This document shows, one piece after another, positions 33,196 to 43,623 of a DNA stretch of 64,000 nucleotides. The stretch comes from Thermochaetoides thermophila DSM 1495 (taxonomy: Eukaryota > Ascomycota > Sordariomycetes > Sordariales > Chaetomiaceae), in contig NW_006383032.1 of NCBI RefSeq assembly GCF_000221225.1, positions 4,323,213-4,387,212 on the forward strand, given 5' to 3'. Under the pieces are notes generated by a model. That model worked only from the letters and a program-made list of their open reading frames with translations. It was not told the DNA's origin and did not search any database. The position numbers and the translations under genes are program-made. Position 1 is the first letter of the stretch; the number at the start of each line of letters is the position of its first letter.

Positions 33196-34474
33196 ATGAG
33201 GACCCAAGATGGAGAGGAGGAAGGGCGCCCGCCTTATCTGCATGTGCGTTCCCACCTACCACCAACAAACAGGGATGTTAAATGTTATGCTGGAAGAGAA
33301 GTGCTGATAGATGACAACTGCTGCAGTGCATGCTCGCGGGAGGTATTGGCGGGAGCAGCGGCGATATGCTCATGCACTCGTTAGACACTGTCAAGACACG
33401 GCAGCAGGGCGACCCGCATATCCCGCCTAAGTATACGTCGCTTGGCCGCTCCTATATCACCATCTTTCGGCAGGAGGGCATCCGTCGCGGTCTGTACGGC
33501 GGTTGGGTGCCCGCTCTGTCTGGCTCCTTCCCGGCTACTTGCCTGTTCTTTGGCGGCTATGAGTATAGCAAACGGCATATGCTTGACGCCGGGGTGCAGC
33601 CTCATATTGCCTATCTGATGGCAGGTCAGTGCCCCCAGCATGATCTTTTCGCGGGAATCTTTCTCAGGCTGATTGTTAACCAGGCTTCATCGGCGACCTC
33701 GCCGCATCGACGGTCTACGTGCCCTCAGAAGTTGTCAAGACCCGTCTGCAGCTGCAGGGTCGCTACAACAACCCCTACTTCAACTCCGGGTACAACTACA
33801 AGGGCACGGTAGACGCCGTACGGACGATCATCCGCACCGAGGGCTTCGGCGCGCTCTTCTACGGTTACGGCGCCACGCTCTGGCGCGACCTGCCCTTCTC
33901 GGCGCTGCAGTTCATGTTTTACGAGCAGGGGCAGAAATGGGCCCACGACTGGAAGGGCAGCCGTGATATTGGTTGGCAGCTTGAGCTGTTGACTGGTGCT
34001 GCTGCTGGCGGTTTGGCTGGTACTATTACCTGCCCGCTGGATGTAGTCAAGACTCGTTTACAGACCCAGCTTCACCCGGAAGCCGCGGCCGCGGCGAATC
34101 CTAAGCCGGCTGCTGCTGTTCCTCCTCAACCGACACAACCCCCACCAGCATCGTCATCCCCGACATCAATAGGTACATCATCCTCCTCTAATACCGACGC
34201 GGCGTCAAAGCACCAAAAACGCTTAATATCGACCTCCTCGCCGTCAACACACACACCAAAGCCGGGCGCCGTCACTCTCGAGACATCGTCCATGATCACG
34301 GGTCTGCGGCTAATCTACAAGACGGAGGGCTTTGCCGGTTGGTTCCGTGGTGTCGGCCCCCGCGCGGCCTGGACCAGCATCCAAAGCGGATGCATGTTGT
34401 TCCTGTATCAATCGATCCTACGCAAGCTCGAGACGTGGATGCCAGTTGAGAGGAAGGAGTTGGCTGAGTCGTAG
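33196..34474 (+). CDS. Mitochondrial carrier, similar to yeast YMR166C/Mme1
   Basis: Model: join(33196..33243,33327..33624,33684..34474), 378 residues. The introns are 83 and 59 nt. All three carrier repeats are present. Each has a Px[DE]xx[KR]x[RK] motif or a close form: SLDTVKTRQQ with Ser in place of the Pro in repeat 1, VPSEVVKTRLQLQG in repeat 2, and CPLDVVKTRLQTQL in repeat 3. Repeat 1 also has the run GGIGGSSGDMLMH, and repeat 2 has GRYNNPYFNSGYNYKG. These features resemble yeast YMR166C (Mme1, reported as a mitochondrial Mg exporter). The third repeat is split by an insert of about 75 residues, rich in Ala, Pro, Ser and Thr, that should lie on a loop. The 16-residue first exon is inferred from in-frame splicing to CMLAGGIGG. 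The transported substrate is not shown by the sequence. Confidence 0.88.
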
Positions 34475-35678
34475 TTGGGCTCATTCACCTAAAGTGGATG
34501 ACAAGAGTGGGGTTGGGTTGATTTTAATGCTGTGTGTGTGTGCGTGCGTGCGTGCGTGCGTGCGTGTGTGTGTGTGTGTGTGTGTGTGCTTTTTATTTCA
34601 TGATTGAGCGAATGTGTTGTCTATCTACATTAGACGTGGTTGATTGGGGACGGGAATGTCGGTGTTTTACCGGTCGGCTGGATGGATGGGTTGTACAATC
34701 ATGTATACCATATACATAGACCATTTGTACTATTTTACTGGTTGTGTGTTTTGATAGGTCGGGATGGGAGGAAAGGGGCTGGTGTGAGAAGGGAGGTGAA
34801 TGGGGTTGAAGGGTGGCATAATTTGGGGCGTTCTTGGTGCGGGCTGGATAGATGATACATACCACCAGATAGACTTGTAGATGTGCAATGTATTCGCCAC
34901 TTCTCCTGTCGAATGGATTTTGTTTTGGGGCTGTCATTTTCATCTGGTCTTCTCATCACGTTTGTTTCAACCGGATAGAATGAGGTTTGTATGCAGTTAC
35001 ACAGAAAGAAATGCATCAATCCCTCCCTCCCAGCTACCAGGTTCCCAGAATTTTTCTTGGCAGCTTTTTGCCTCATGGGGTGGGGCCGAATTCGCGTCTC
35101 ATTGGCCCGAGCTTATGCGGAGTCTTTCGATTCTTTTGCTGCCCCACCATGACTGGTACGTACCGGCTCCCGCGCCAAGACCGCGATCAGATCAGCCCAG
35201 ACCCGAAAATGACCGCGGGACACTGGGAAGCTCGAGAAAAGAGCAAGCAAGCAGCTGGGAGAGAGAAAGTTACGAAAGGAGAGCAAGCTTGGTTTGGGAT
35301 GGGATGAATGATGAGTGGACATCGACGTCAGCTACACGCCAAAAGAGCCTGAGCACCGACATATCGAGTTGAAAAAAAAACGGCCTCATTAACTTAGACG
35401 CGTCCGGGAAGTTCGTCGGAGGGGAGAAAAAAAAGAAGAATCGAGCAAATTGATCGTCAACGTCAACGGCATCAACGCCAACCCCGAGTATCACGAGCAC
35501 TTATCCCACGACGACAAGACCTGAAACTTAGCTCGATGAACATACCTGCCGATCTCCCAACATGCGCTGACCCATCCCCGAGCTCAAACGTCCGCAAATA
35601 ATTCTTAGACATGGAAAAACGAAGTCGCTATCCCTACATACCACATTCCATACGACTCACCAAACACAACCAGCCACC
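34475..35678. other. Spacer between the carrier and the PPR-like gene
   Basis: This is 1.2 kb of 3' flank with the TG/TGCG repeat, then the promoter and leader of the next gene. No coding frame with motifs is found. Confidence 0.45.
34531..34588. repeat. Compound (TG)n(TGCG)n(TG)n microsatellite
   Basis: Fifty-eight nt of TG units flank a central block of TGCG units, 57 nt after the carrier stop. Alternating purine-pyrimidine DNA like this can adopt Z-form. Confidence 0.95.
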
Positions 35679-38600
35679 ATGTCACCAACCTCTAACAGCC
35701 CGCTCCCTACACCCAGCGGTATCTCCAAGCGCGCAGCCCTAACCGCCCTGCGTGGCCTGGTCGTCGGCACGTCATGCACACTAGCCCTCATTGCCGAGGA
35801 CCGGCGGCGCAAGATCAACAATGCGATGCGCGCGGTTGAAAACGGGGAGAGGATCAAGAATGCGAGGGCGTACCATAGGGCTGTCATCGTCAATGGTGGC
35901 CAACAGAAGAGAGGGATAAGTACGAGCAGTAGGGGCGGTGTGGTGGGAGGGAGTAATAGCAGTGCTGCGGCGATTGCGCTGGCGCTGGGGGTCGAGGAGG
36001 ATGCGCTTGTGGAGGCAGGACTGGTTACGGCTGTGCCGCCAATGAAGATTTTGAGGGTCGAGAAGAAAGATGACAAGGTGGAGGAGCCTTTGCCGGTGGG
36101 GAGGAAGAAGAAGGTTGGTACCTCGGGGAGGATTGGGATTGAGGAAGAGGGGGAGGAAGCGGTCTTGGGGAAGTTCGGGCCTGGGGAGGGTAGGGCCAAG
36201 GAGGTTGCGAAGGTACAGAGGCAGCAGACACAACGGACGCAAACATCGACACAACACCAGCAGACACAGCCACAGCCGATTATACCGATACTGAAGGCCA
36301 AACCGCCGTCGTTTAGCGTCCCATCTGAGGTTAAACGACCACAGCCGATCCAGCCGCCCTCGCTCAACTGGCTCCGGTCACCGTCCCAACTGGCCAAGGA
36401 GTTTGCTTTCCCCAGCAATGATGAGATCGTGGCGATGGTGCACGAGTCGTGCGCCTCAAAAGACAGGCAGAAGGTCGCCAACGCCCAGCGAACCGTGCTC
36501 GAAGCCATGCTGGAAAACCTCGCTCCCGACAACCAGCACCAAGCTTGGATGAAAGCTACCGCACTCTTGTGCAGGACATGTCAGGAACTGGGTATGATCG
36601 ATAAGGCTGCTACCTTGCTGCAGCATATCATCAACCGCGGGCCGATCGACGAAAAAGTGTACATGGATCATGAGCCCTTGACGCTGATCGAGACACTTCT
36701 CTCGCGGACCGACCCGGCCACGGTATCCCGCGACGTTTATCTACAGAGCAGCCTCGACCCAGCCGTCAACCTGTACCTACCAACCTACACTATCCGCCCC
36801 TCCGGGCCCAACCCGCGAGTATACGAAGTCGGCTGTCGACTGATGGAGGCTGCTTTCGCAGCCAAACGCACACACCGCATAATGGGCATCTACCGGCGGT
36901 GCAACCTGATCGCGGGAGACGATGCCGAGCGGTTGACGTCATGGTTCCTAACAAAACTTTACGAGCGGCACGATTACAAGGACGCAGTCAAGCTGTTCCT
37001 CTCGACCTACGCCCTTGCAAACCCAGCCGAACCCAGAGGCATTCACGCCGTGGGGAGTGTCATCGTCCAGTGCGTTGAGAACGCGCATAACTACCGCCCC
37101 GCGGAGGTATTGGCTGTCTTACAGAAGGTTTGCGCCGGGCCGGCGAAGACGAAGCTCAATCCCAAGTGGGTGATGAAGTTGATGGTTGCCAGGTGGCGCG
37201 AGACACAGGATTTTGGGAAGGTCGAGGAGATGTTTGACTCACTGCGGGAGCCGACCCTTAAGGATAACGTCTTCAATGCCAACTCGCTCTACCGTGTTAT
37301 GATCGAGCTCGCGCTGGAGGCTGGCAACGAGACGAAGTCGGAAGAGTACTTCTTAGAAGGGGTCCAGCAAAACCCAGCGTTGGAGTCTGATATTAGAGTT
37401 CAAGGCATCTTTGCGCGGTTCTATGCCCGTGACGGCGACTGGGCTGCCGTGCGCACGGCGTTCGAGGCAATGCGCGCAAAGGAGAAGCAACCTTTAACCG
37501 AGAGAGACCACAGAGCCTACGCCGAGGTCTTCGTCCCGGTGCTCAAAGCTTACGCAGAAACCCACTCCATCCGAGAAACAGAGCAGTTCGTCCAGGAGTA
37601 CCTAGACGACTTAGCCGTACCCCTCTGCAGCTACACCGTGACCCTCATGGCCAAGCACTATGCCGCGGTCCGCGATGTCGACTCGCTCATCGCCTGGCTC
37701 GACCGCTGCTCCCGTGCCGGCTTCCCCATCGACGCCGCCTTCACCAACGCCATTCTCGTGCGCTGCCGTCGCCAATGGAACTTTCCCTTCCGCGAGCTGC
37801 GCCTCCTGTTCCGTCGGCTCCGCCAGCTCAACCCGGCGCTCATTGACCGTCACACGGAGCAGGTCATGGCCGTGGCGGCGTTGCAGGACGCGAGGTACGT
37901 GGGGTGGCCGGTGCTGCGGAGGTTGTTGTCTTTGAAGCTGGAGCGGACGAGGCTGCCCACGAGAGCGAAGTGTGTGCATGCGGAGGATATCCTGCTCAAC
38001 ATGAAGGAGGCGTTGTCCCTGGGAAGGCCGGGGACGGCGTTGAGGCTGTATCGCCGGGCGAGACACACCAGTCTGCCGCTTTCGCCGCAGGCGTTGAGGC
38101 TTGCGGTGAGGGCGAGGTTTAGGCTAGGTGGGCCGGCCATGTGGGATGGGGTGTTTAAGCTGATTAAGGAGGCGGATGCTAAGGGAGAGGATGTCACAAG
38201 CGCGATTAACTACGTGCTGGCAATGCGGCTGGGGGAGGTGGCGTCTGCGTCGGCGATGGACGGGCAGGAGGTGTATGCCGTGGTTGAGCGCACGCTGACA
38301 CAGTTCCAGCGGTACGGGGTACGGCTTACGGAAGCATCGCTGCATCGAGCCGCGCTGGCGTGCCTTGCGGCAGGGCATTTCCAGGCTGCGGTTGGGTATG
38401 CGCTTAAGGCGGCGGAAGTGAGGGCTTGTCCGCAGACACCCGATTCCCTGCCCCCGTTGAATGGGGGTGCTCAGGTAACACCAACGCCGTGTTTCAACTT
38501 GCAGAACTTCAAGATCCTCCTTGCTGCCTATGCATCTCTCCTCGACTTGCCTTCCCTCCGCGATACCATCGCCCGCGCGCTATCCAGCCCCTACCGCGAG

Positions 38601-39068
38601 CACAAAGCTGTGCGCTCGGCGCTGCGGCATGCCCGACTGTGGGCTGCCCAAGCTAGGGGGTGTCCTGCGCCCAGTGACACGCTAAGGAGACAGGCCAGGG
38701 AGATGATTGACGCGGGGATAAGGCAAATAGTTGAGATGAGGAGGAAGTTGAGGCAGGAGGGGAAGAGGTTTGAGCGGGAGGCCATGATGATTTTGAAGAG
38801 GGCGATTGGAGAGATGGGGGTTGCGGAGCGGGGGGATAGGGGTGTGAGGTTGCCCTGGGAAGAGAGAAGGCTGGTTAATTTTGTTGGGAAGGAGGATGAG
38901 GGAGATGAGGAAGATGAGAGGAGTGATGATGATGATGATGATGAGTTGGAGGAGGAAGTTGTAAGAGTGGCGGGGCAGCAGACAACAAAAGGGGAGGATT
39001 GTTTTGCGGAGTTGAGGAGGGAGATAGAGGGGCATGTTAAGGCACCGGCGACGGTAGAGGCGTTTTAG
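35679..39068 (+). CDS. PPR-like mitochondrial RNA-binding protein
   Basis: A single exon of 1,129 residues. The N-terminus GISKRAALTALRGLVVGTSCTLALIAEDRRRKINNAM has the look of those found on fungal mitochondrial PPR proteins. Residues about 50-220 are low-complexity. From about 230 to 1000 there are helical pairs about 35 residues apart, for example DKAATLLQHIINRGPID, YKDAVKLFLSTYA, DFGKVEEMFDSLREPTLKD, DWAAVRTAFEAMRAKEKQPL and DVDSLIAWLDRCSRAGFPID. These fit pentatricopeptide-type repeats. The C-terminus has a Lys/Arg helix and an Asp/Glu run. Proteins of this kind act in mitochondrial RNA maturation or translation; the target cannot be read from the sequence. The ATG has a favourable context (CCACCATG). 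Confidence 0.82.
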   Translation: MSPTSNSPLPTPSGISKRAALTALRGLVVGTSCTLALIAEDRRRKINNAMRAVENGERIKNARAYHRAVIVNGGQQKRGISTSSRGGVVGGSNSSAAAIALALGVEEDALVEAGLVTAVPPMKILRVEKKDDKVEEPLPVGRKKKVGTSGRIGIEEEGEEAVLGKFGPGEGRAKEVAKVQRQQTQRTQTSTQHQQTQPQPIIPILKAKPPSFSVPSEVKRPQPIQPPSLNWLRSPSQLAKEFAFPSNDEIVAMVHESCASKDRQKVANAQRTVLEAMLENLAPDNQHQAWMKATALLCRTCQELGMIDKAATLLQHIINRGPIDEKVYMDHEPLTLIETLLSRTDPATVSRDVYLQSSLDPAVNLYLPTYTIRPSGPNPRVYEVGCRLMEAAFAAKRTHRIMGIYRRCNLIAGDDAERLTSWFLTKLYERHDYKDAVKLFLSTYALANPAEPRGIHAVGSVIVQCVENAHNYRPAEVLAVLQKVCAGPAKTKLNPKWVMKLMVARWRETQDFGKVEEMFDSLREPTLKDNVFNANSLYRVMIELALEAGNETKSEEYFLEGVQQNPALESDIRVQGIFARFYARDGDWAAVRTAFEAMRAKEKQPLTERDHRAYAEVFVPVLKAYAETHSIRETEQFVQEYLDDLAVPLCSYTVTLMAKHYAAVRDVDSLIAWLDRCSRAGFPIDAAFTNAILVRCRRQWNFPFRELRLLFRRLRQLNPALIDRHTEQVMAVAALQDARYVGWPVLRRLLSLKLERTRLPTRAKCVHAEDILLNMKEALSLGRPGTALRLYRRARHTSLPLSPQALRLAVRARFRLGGPAMWDGVFKLIKEADAKGEDVTSAINYVLAMRLGEVASASAMDGQEVYAVVERTLTQFQRYGVRLTEASLHRAALACLAAGHFQAAVGYALKAAEVRACPQTPDSLPPLNGGAQVTPTPCFNLQNFKILLAAYASLLDLPSLRDTIARALSSPYREHKAVRSALRHARLWAAQARGCPAPSDTLRRQAREMIDAGIRQIVEMRRKLRQEGKRFEREAMMILKRAIGEMGVAERGDRGVRLPWEERRLVNFVGKEDEGDEEDERSDDDDDDELEEEVVRVAGQQTTKGEDCFAELRREIEGHVKAPATVEAF

Positions 39069-40330
39069 AGGGTTGGCGTAGAGGATTGAGCATTGTAGAT
39101 GTAGATGATGGATGGATGGCTCAGGCCTGGGCGTTGGGCTCCCCATAGAGTTGGATGGGGTGGATGTACCCAGTATTTGCTCCTCACCTCCAGGTCGAGG
39201 AACTGTATTTTTTTTTTTGTGCTATATTTTGTATAGCTATGTGCATTTCATGTACTACAAAACATTGGCATAAATGGAACGGATGTTTGATTTTTGACGT
39301 ATCTTTTCAGCCAGAAGAAGAAAAGAGAGAGAAGACCAAAAAAGTCAATGAGGAGGTAAGGCCCTGAATGGTTGCTCCGTCATCACTTGGGCTGTCGTGT
39401 CGACCGTGTGCCAAGACCAGAGGAACCAGCCCCACTTCAGCAGCACGGACCATCATCCATCGAGGGCTCACGAGCCACAAGCACGGACCACCTGCCACGG
39501 CTGGCCGCGGAGGCAGAGAACAGGCCACCATCGACTGACATGTGAATTTTGCGGTCAGGGGCGGTCGGGGGCGACAGGGGCGGCTAAGTGGCGACGCCGG
39601 CACTGATTGGTTGGCCAGGAGGACGCGAACTACGGCGGAGTAGCGCGGTGCCTGCCGTCTGGGACAGATGGGACGATATCCAGGAGAAGATCGGACCTTC
39701 TAACGACAGCGACCCAGAAAAAAAAGCTGAAATAACAGAAAATAATTTGTTGCTTCACTTGACGTCGCTGGATTATTCTGGAGCTCTGCTACTGGCTCAT
39801 CTCGAGTCTCCCTATACGCCTAGTAAACGACCGTAACGGGGACCGCTGCCGATCGGAACAATTCGCGTTGGATTGCGTTGCACGTTGCAGTGCTTTGCAG
39901 AAGGAGTTTGTGATTTTTTGGCAGGACTGTCAATTTTTGGGGGGTCTTGGAGGGGAGACGACAGGGTTAATAATTTAAGGCAATCTGGCCCCCGACTCCA
40001 TCCATTGATTTGAATCCTACCTCTTGCTCCATCTCAACGACACCACGCCCCAACACCGACGCTGCTGCCGTCGCCAACGCCAACGTCCACCACGTCCATC
40101 GCGAGCTCGGTCCATCACACACAGAGAGATACGGGACGGCAATCACATACCACACGCCTCTTTTGCCATTGACGCCCACGTCACCACTGTCGACATCGTC
40201 ATCGCCGACCCTGCTTGACACACACTACGCTAGGGCGCCGGGAACGTCCCCTCAACACCTCCAGAAACACTCCCACATACACCCCCCTCCCCCATAATAC
40301 TACACACACACACACACACACACACACATC
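39069..40330. other. Spacer with the ERG1 promoter and leader
   Basis: About 1.26 kb. A T10 run lies at 39209. The region 40010-40300 is CA/CT-rich leader, ending in a CA microsatellite directly before the ERG1 ATG. I see no gene and no sterol-response element that I can name with confidence. Confidence 0.45.
40302..40328 (+). repeat. (CA)n microsatellite in the ERG1 5' UTR
   Basis: About thirteen CA units end three bases before the ERG1 ATG. Confidence 0.95.
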
Positions 40331-41830
40331 ATGGCGACCAAGACTGTCACAAAAGCAGATAAGGCTCGCGTCGTCGAGCGGAGAGAGCAGCACCACGAGG
40401 CCGATGTGGTCGTCGTCGGTGCTGGTGTCTTCGGCTGCGCCATTGCCTATGCCCTCGCCAATCAGGGCCGCAGCGTCATCCTCCTCGAGCGCTGGATGCA
40501 CGAGCCCGACCGCATTGTCGGCGAGCTGCTGCAGCCCGGCGGTTGCGAGACCCTGCGCAAGCTGGGCATGGGGGACTGCCTGGAGGGCATCGACGCCGCG
40601 CCGTGCTACGGTTACCACGTCATCTATCGTGGTGAAGAGGTCTCCTTCCCGTATCCGCCGGTCGACAAGCACGGCAACATCATCTGGAACGCCGACGTCA
40701 CCAAGTTCACTTCCCGTCCGGAGGGCCGCGGTTTCCATCACGGCCGCTTCATCATGAACCTGCGCCGCAAGTGCCTGAACCACGAGAACATTAGCGTCTT
40801 CGAGACCGAGGTCACGGCTACCATTAAGGACACCCACAGCAAGGCCGTGCTGGGCGTGCAGACACAGACCAAGGATCCCAAGACGGGCAAGAAGAAGCCC
40901 GACTGCTTCTTCGGCTCGCTGACCATCATCGCTGACGGTTATGCCTCCATCTTCCGCAAGGAGCTGCTCGGCACCGAGCCCGTGGTGCGTTCCAAGTTCT
41001 ACGGCCTCGAGCTGATCGACTGCCAGCTGCCGTCCCAGGGCTACGGCCACGTCGTAATCGGCGACGGCGCGCTCGCTCTACTGTACCAGATCGGCACGCA
41101 CGAGACCCGTGCCCTGATCGACGTGCCCCTGGACGCCGCCAAGCCCGAGACAGGCGGTGTCCGCGGCTACATTGAGCGCGTGGTCCTCCCCGCCCTGCCT
41201 CCCCAGGTCCAGCCCGCCGTGCGCAAGGCCATGGCCGACGGCAAGATCCCCAAGTCGATGCCCAACAGCTGGCTGCCCTCGTGCAAGCAGACCCGCAACG
41301 ACGGCGTCATCCTGCTCGGCGACGCCCACAACATGCGGCATCCGCTGACGGGCGGCGGCATGACGGTCGCCTTCAATGACGCCTACCTCCTCTCCCAGCT
41401 CCTGCACCCGGAGCGCGTGCCCGACTTGGCGGACTACAACGCCGTGCACAGCGCCATGAGCACCTTCCACTGGAAGCGCAAGTCGCTGACCTCCATCATC
41501 AACGTGCTCGCACAAGCCCTGTACAGCCTGTTCGCCGCAGATGACTGGCAGCTGCGCGCTCTGCAGAAGGGCTGCTTCCGCTACTTCCAGCTGGGCATGA
41601 CCGAGGCCCCCGTGTCGTTGCTTGGTGGGTTGCTGCAGCGTCCCCTGACGTTGGCGTATCACTTCTTCAGTGTGGCGTTCCTGGCGATCTGGTTGAACAT
41701 GATCGACTGCTGCAGTGGGAAGGGCGTTCTGGGGGTGTTTATGCTGCCCGTGGCGCTGGTGCAGGCGGTGATGATCTGGTGGAAGGCATGCGTGGTTTTC
41801 TTGCCGGTGTTTGCGACTGAGCTGAAGTAA
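40331..41830 (+). CDS. ERG1: Squalene epoxidase
   Basis: A single exon of 499 residues. This FAD monooxygenase converts squalene to 2,3-oxidosqualene in the ER and is the target of allylamine antifungals. The N-terminal FAD fold reads ADVVVVGAGVFGCAIAYAL (GxGxxG) followed by ILLERWMHEPDRIVGELLQ, a squalene epoxidase signature. The second FAD motif is TIIADGYASIFRK (DG motif), and the third is ILLGDAHNMRHPLTGGGMT (GD motif). Two hydrophobic C-terminal segments (YHFFSVAFLAIWLNMI and GVFMLPVALVQAVMIWW) should anchor it in the membrane. The length is normal, and no internal frame change is seen. The codon use is strongly C-biased, as expected for a highly expressed gene. Confidence 0.97.
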   Translation: MATKTVTKADKARVVERREQHHEADVVVVGAGVFGCAIAYALANQGRSVILLERWMHEPDRIVGELLQPGGCETLRKLGMGDCLEGIDAAPCYGYHVIYRGEEVSFPYPPVDKHGNIIWNADVTKFTSRPEGRGFHHGRFIMNLRRKCLNHENISVFETEVTATIKDTHSKAVLGVQTQTKDPKTGKKKPDCFFGSLTIIADGYASIFRKELLGTEPVVRSKFYGLELIDCQLPSQGYGHVVIGDGALALLYQIGTHETRALIDVPLDAAKPETGGVRGYIERVVLPALPPQVQPAVRKAMADGKIPKSMPNSWLPSCKQTRNDGVILLGDAHNMRHPLTGGGMTVAFNDAYLLSQLLHPERVPDLADYNAVHSAMSTFHWKRKSLTSIINVLAQALYSLFAADDWQLRALQKGCFRYFQLGMTEAPVSLLGGLLQRPLTLAYHFFSVAFLAIWLNMIDCCSGKGVLGVFMLPVALVQAVMIWWKACVVFLPVFATELK

Positions 41831-42178
41831 AAGGGGTGTAGTGGGGTTGTTACTTGCTTGGGGTGATGAGATGAGATGTAATAATGGCGCTATGCTCTTG
41901 GGATTTGACTGGTTAAAAAATGGATGGCTTAAGAAGGGTTTTTATCGCTATGTTTTATAGGACCGGACGGATGGATGGATGACGAGGTAGAATAGTACAG
42001 TACATACGTACGAAGTAGACTGTAATGGTAATGAGATGTTTGGTATGCGATGATGATGAGGATGATGAGGATGATGATGATGGTAGTAAAAAAAAAAAGG
42101 TTCTATTTCAAGATCAAATGGCTCTGAAACGTTGATTCTTTCCCTCCCATAGCATGATCACATGATCACCCCGGCTGA
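41831..42178. other. Spacer between convergent ERG1 and ALG5
   Basis: This is 348 nt with GAT/GATGAG repeats at 42050-42082 followed by an A12 run. It is the 3' flank of both genes. Confidence 0.5.
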
Positions 42179-43623
42179 TTATGTTACTCGTCTCCTATAA
42201 ACCCCCAACATCCAGCTCGCCCTCAACACAGCGAGTCCAATCGCCATTCGAATACTATCCTTCACCAGATTAACCTTGCTCCCCTCCACCTCGTGCCATC
42301 CTACGGGCACCTCAGCGACCTTAATCCCATAACTCGTCCCAATCACCGACCCATCCGACGCCAACACCGGCGTCGCAGGAGCCGACTCAGCCAGCATCAG
42401 CATCTCGATATCAAAGATCCAGCCCTCCATGTGCATGTAGGGCACAATATGCGGCAGCGCGGCGCGCGAGAACAGCTTGAAGCCGCATTGCGTGTCACGG
42501 ATGCGGGACGTGGCGGGGGGCGTGAGGATCATGAGCACGAAGTGGAAGGCGCGCATGAGGAAATTACGGATCGCGGAGCGCTAGTTTACATCTCGTTAGT
42601 GTTGTTTGCTCACGGGACACGGGAAAAAAAAAAAAAAACAGGGGACATACCTTAACAACAGCCTCGCTCTTGACCAGATGCGCCCGACTCCCGATCGCCA
42701 CGCCCCGGTCGGACGCATCTACGACATCTTCGCACCCCTCGATCAACCGTCCCAGGTCACTAAACCGGCTTGCGCCGTCCGCATCGGCGAACACGGCGTA
42801 CTTCCCTCGGACGTGCCGCAGCCCGTGGGTGACAGCACCGCCCTTGCCGCGGTTCTTGACCAGCCTTACTACGCGTAGGATGTCGTGGAGTTGATGCTTC
42901 TTGGAGAAGGCGAGGGCAACGTCCACGGTACGATCAGTGCTTCCGTCATCGACGATGATGATCTCATACCCGGAAGGTTGACCACCATTAGAGGGCACCG
43001 AGGCGGCGGGGGTCTTGTTCGAGCCGGGCTTGAAGACCGTCCGGTGGGGGGTTGTTGGGCGGTTGCCCTTCTTGCCGTTCTTCTTCTGCTGGGGAGGGGC
43101 GGCGGGGAGTTCAGGGCGGCCGAATTGTGCGTCTAGGTATTCGACCATTTCTTCCAGCGCCGGCGTAATGCGCTTCTCTTCGTTGTAGGCGGGGATGACG
43201 ACGCTAACTTCGACCTCGGCCGGCTCGATTGTGACTTGGTCGGGGACCGGGAAGCCGGGAGGGATGGTCGGGTATTCTTCGTTGTGTCGGCCTTCGGCGC
43301 GCCAGCGGTCGTACCAGCATGGGAGGGGCCGAGGGGAGCTGATAGTGCCGTCGGGTTGGGTAGTGATGTAGGTCTTTTCGGAGGGGAAAGGAGGGCGTGG
43401 TTTCGGAGCGAAGAAGTGCAGAGTTATGTAGATCTGCGGACAGTAGGTTAGCAATTGGCCTGGGAAGACATCGAGTAAGAGGAAAACTCACGAAAAGCAC
43501 GCCCAGCAAAGCCGTCGGCAAGATCAGAAAAAAGAAGAAGCGCAGCGGCTCGTCGCGAGCAGTCGCGTACAGGAGCCAGACCAGCTGCTCCGCGGCCGCC
43601 ACGAGTCCCTCGAGGGTCGCCAT
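42179..43623 (-). CDS. ALG5: Dolichyl-phosphate beta-glucosyltransferase
   Basis: Model: complement(join(42179..42580,42651..43433,43492..43623)), 438 residues. The introns are 57 and 70 nt, phase 0. It is a GT2 family enzyme of the ER. It makes dolichyl-phosphate glucose for N-glycan precursor assembly. Exon 1 encodes a hydrophobic anchor (FFFFLILPTALLGVLF). The catalytic domain shows VSVVIPAYNEEKRI, YEIIIVDDGSTDRTVD, RLVKNRGKGGAVTHGL and a DAD motif in YAVFADADGASRF. CGFKLFSR and EGWIFDIEMLMLAE follow, and then EVPVGWHEVEGSKVNL. An insert of about 50 residues, rich in Pro, Lys, Asn and Ser (about 149-199), separates the first two motifs and makes the protein longer than yeast Alg5. The ATG at 43623 is the first in frame. 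Confidence 0.94.

Noticed and set aside
37611..38066. Minus-strand frame inside the PPR-like gene
   Set aside because: It is a shadow of the single-exon PPR-like protein, which has coherent repeats.
40199..41050. 283-codon frame antisense to ERG1
   Set aside because: It mirrors the strongly C-ending codons of ERG1; it has no motifs and ERG1 is certain.
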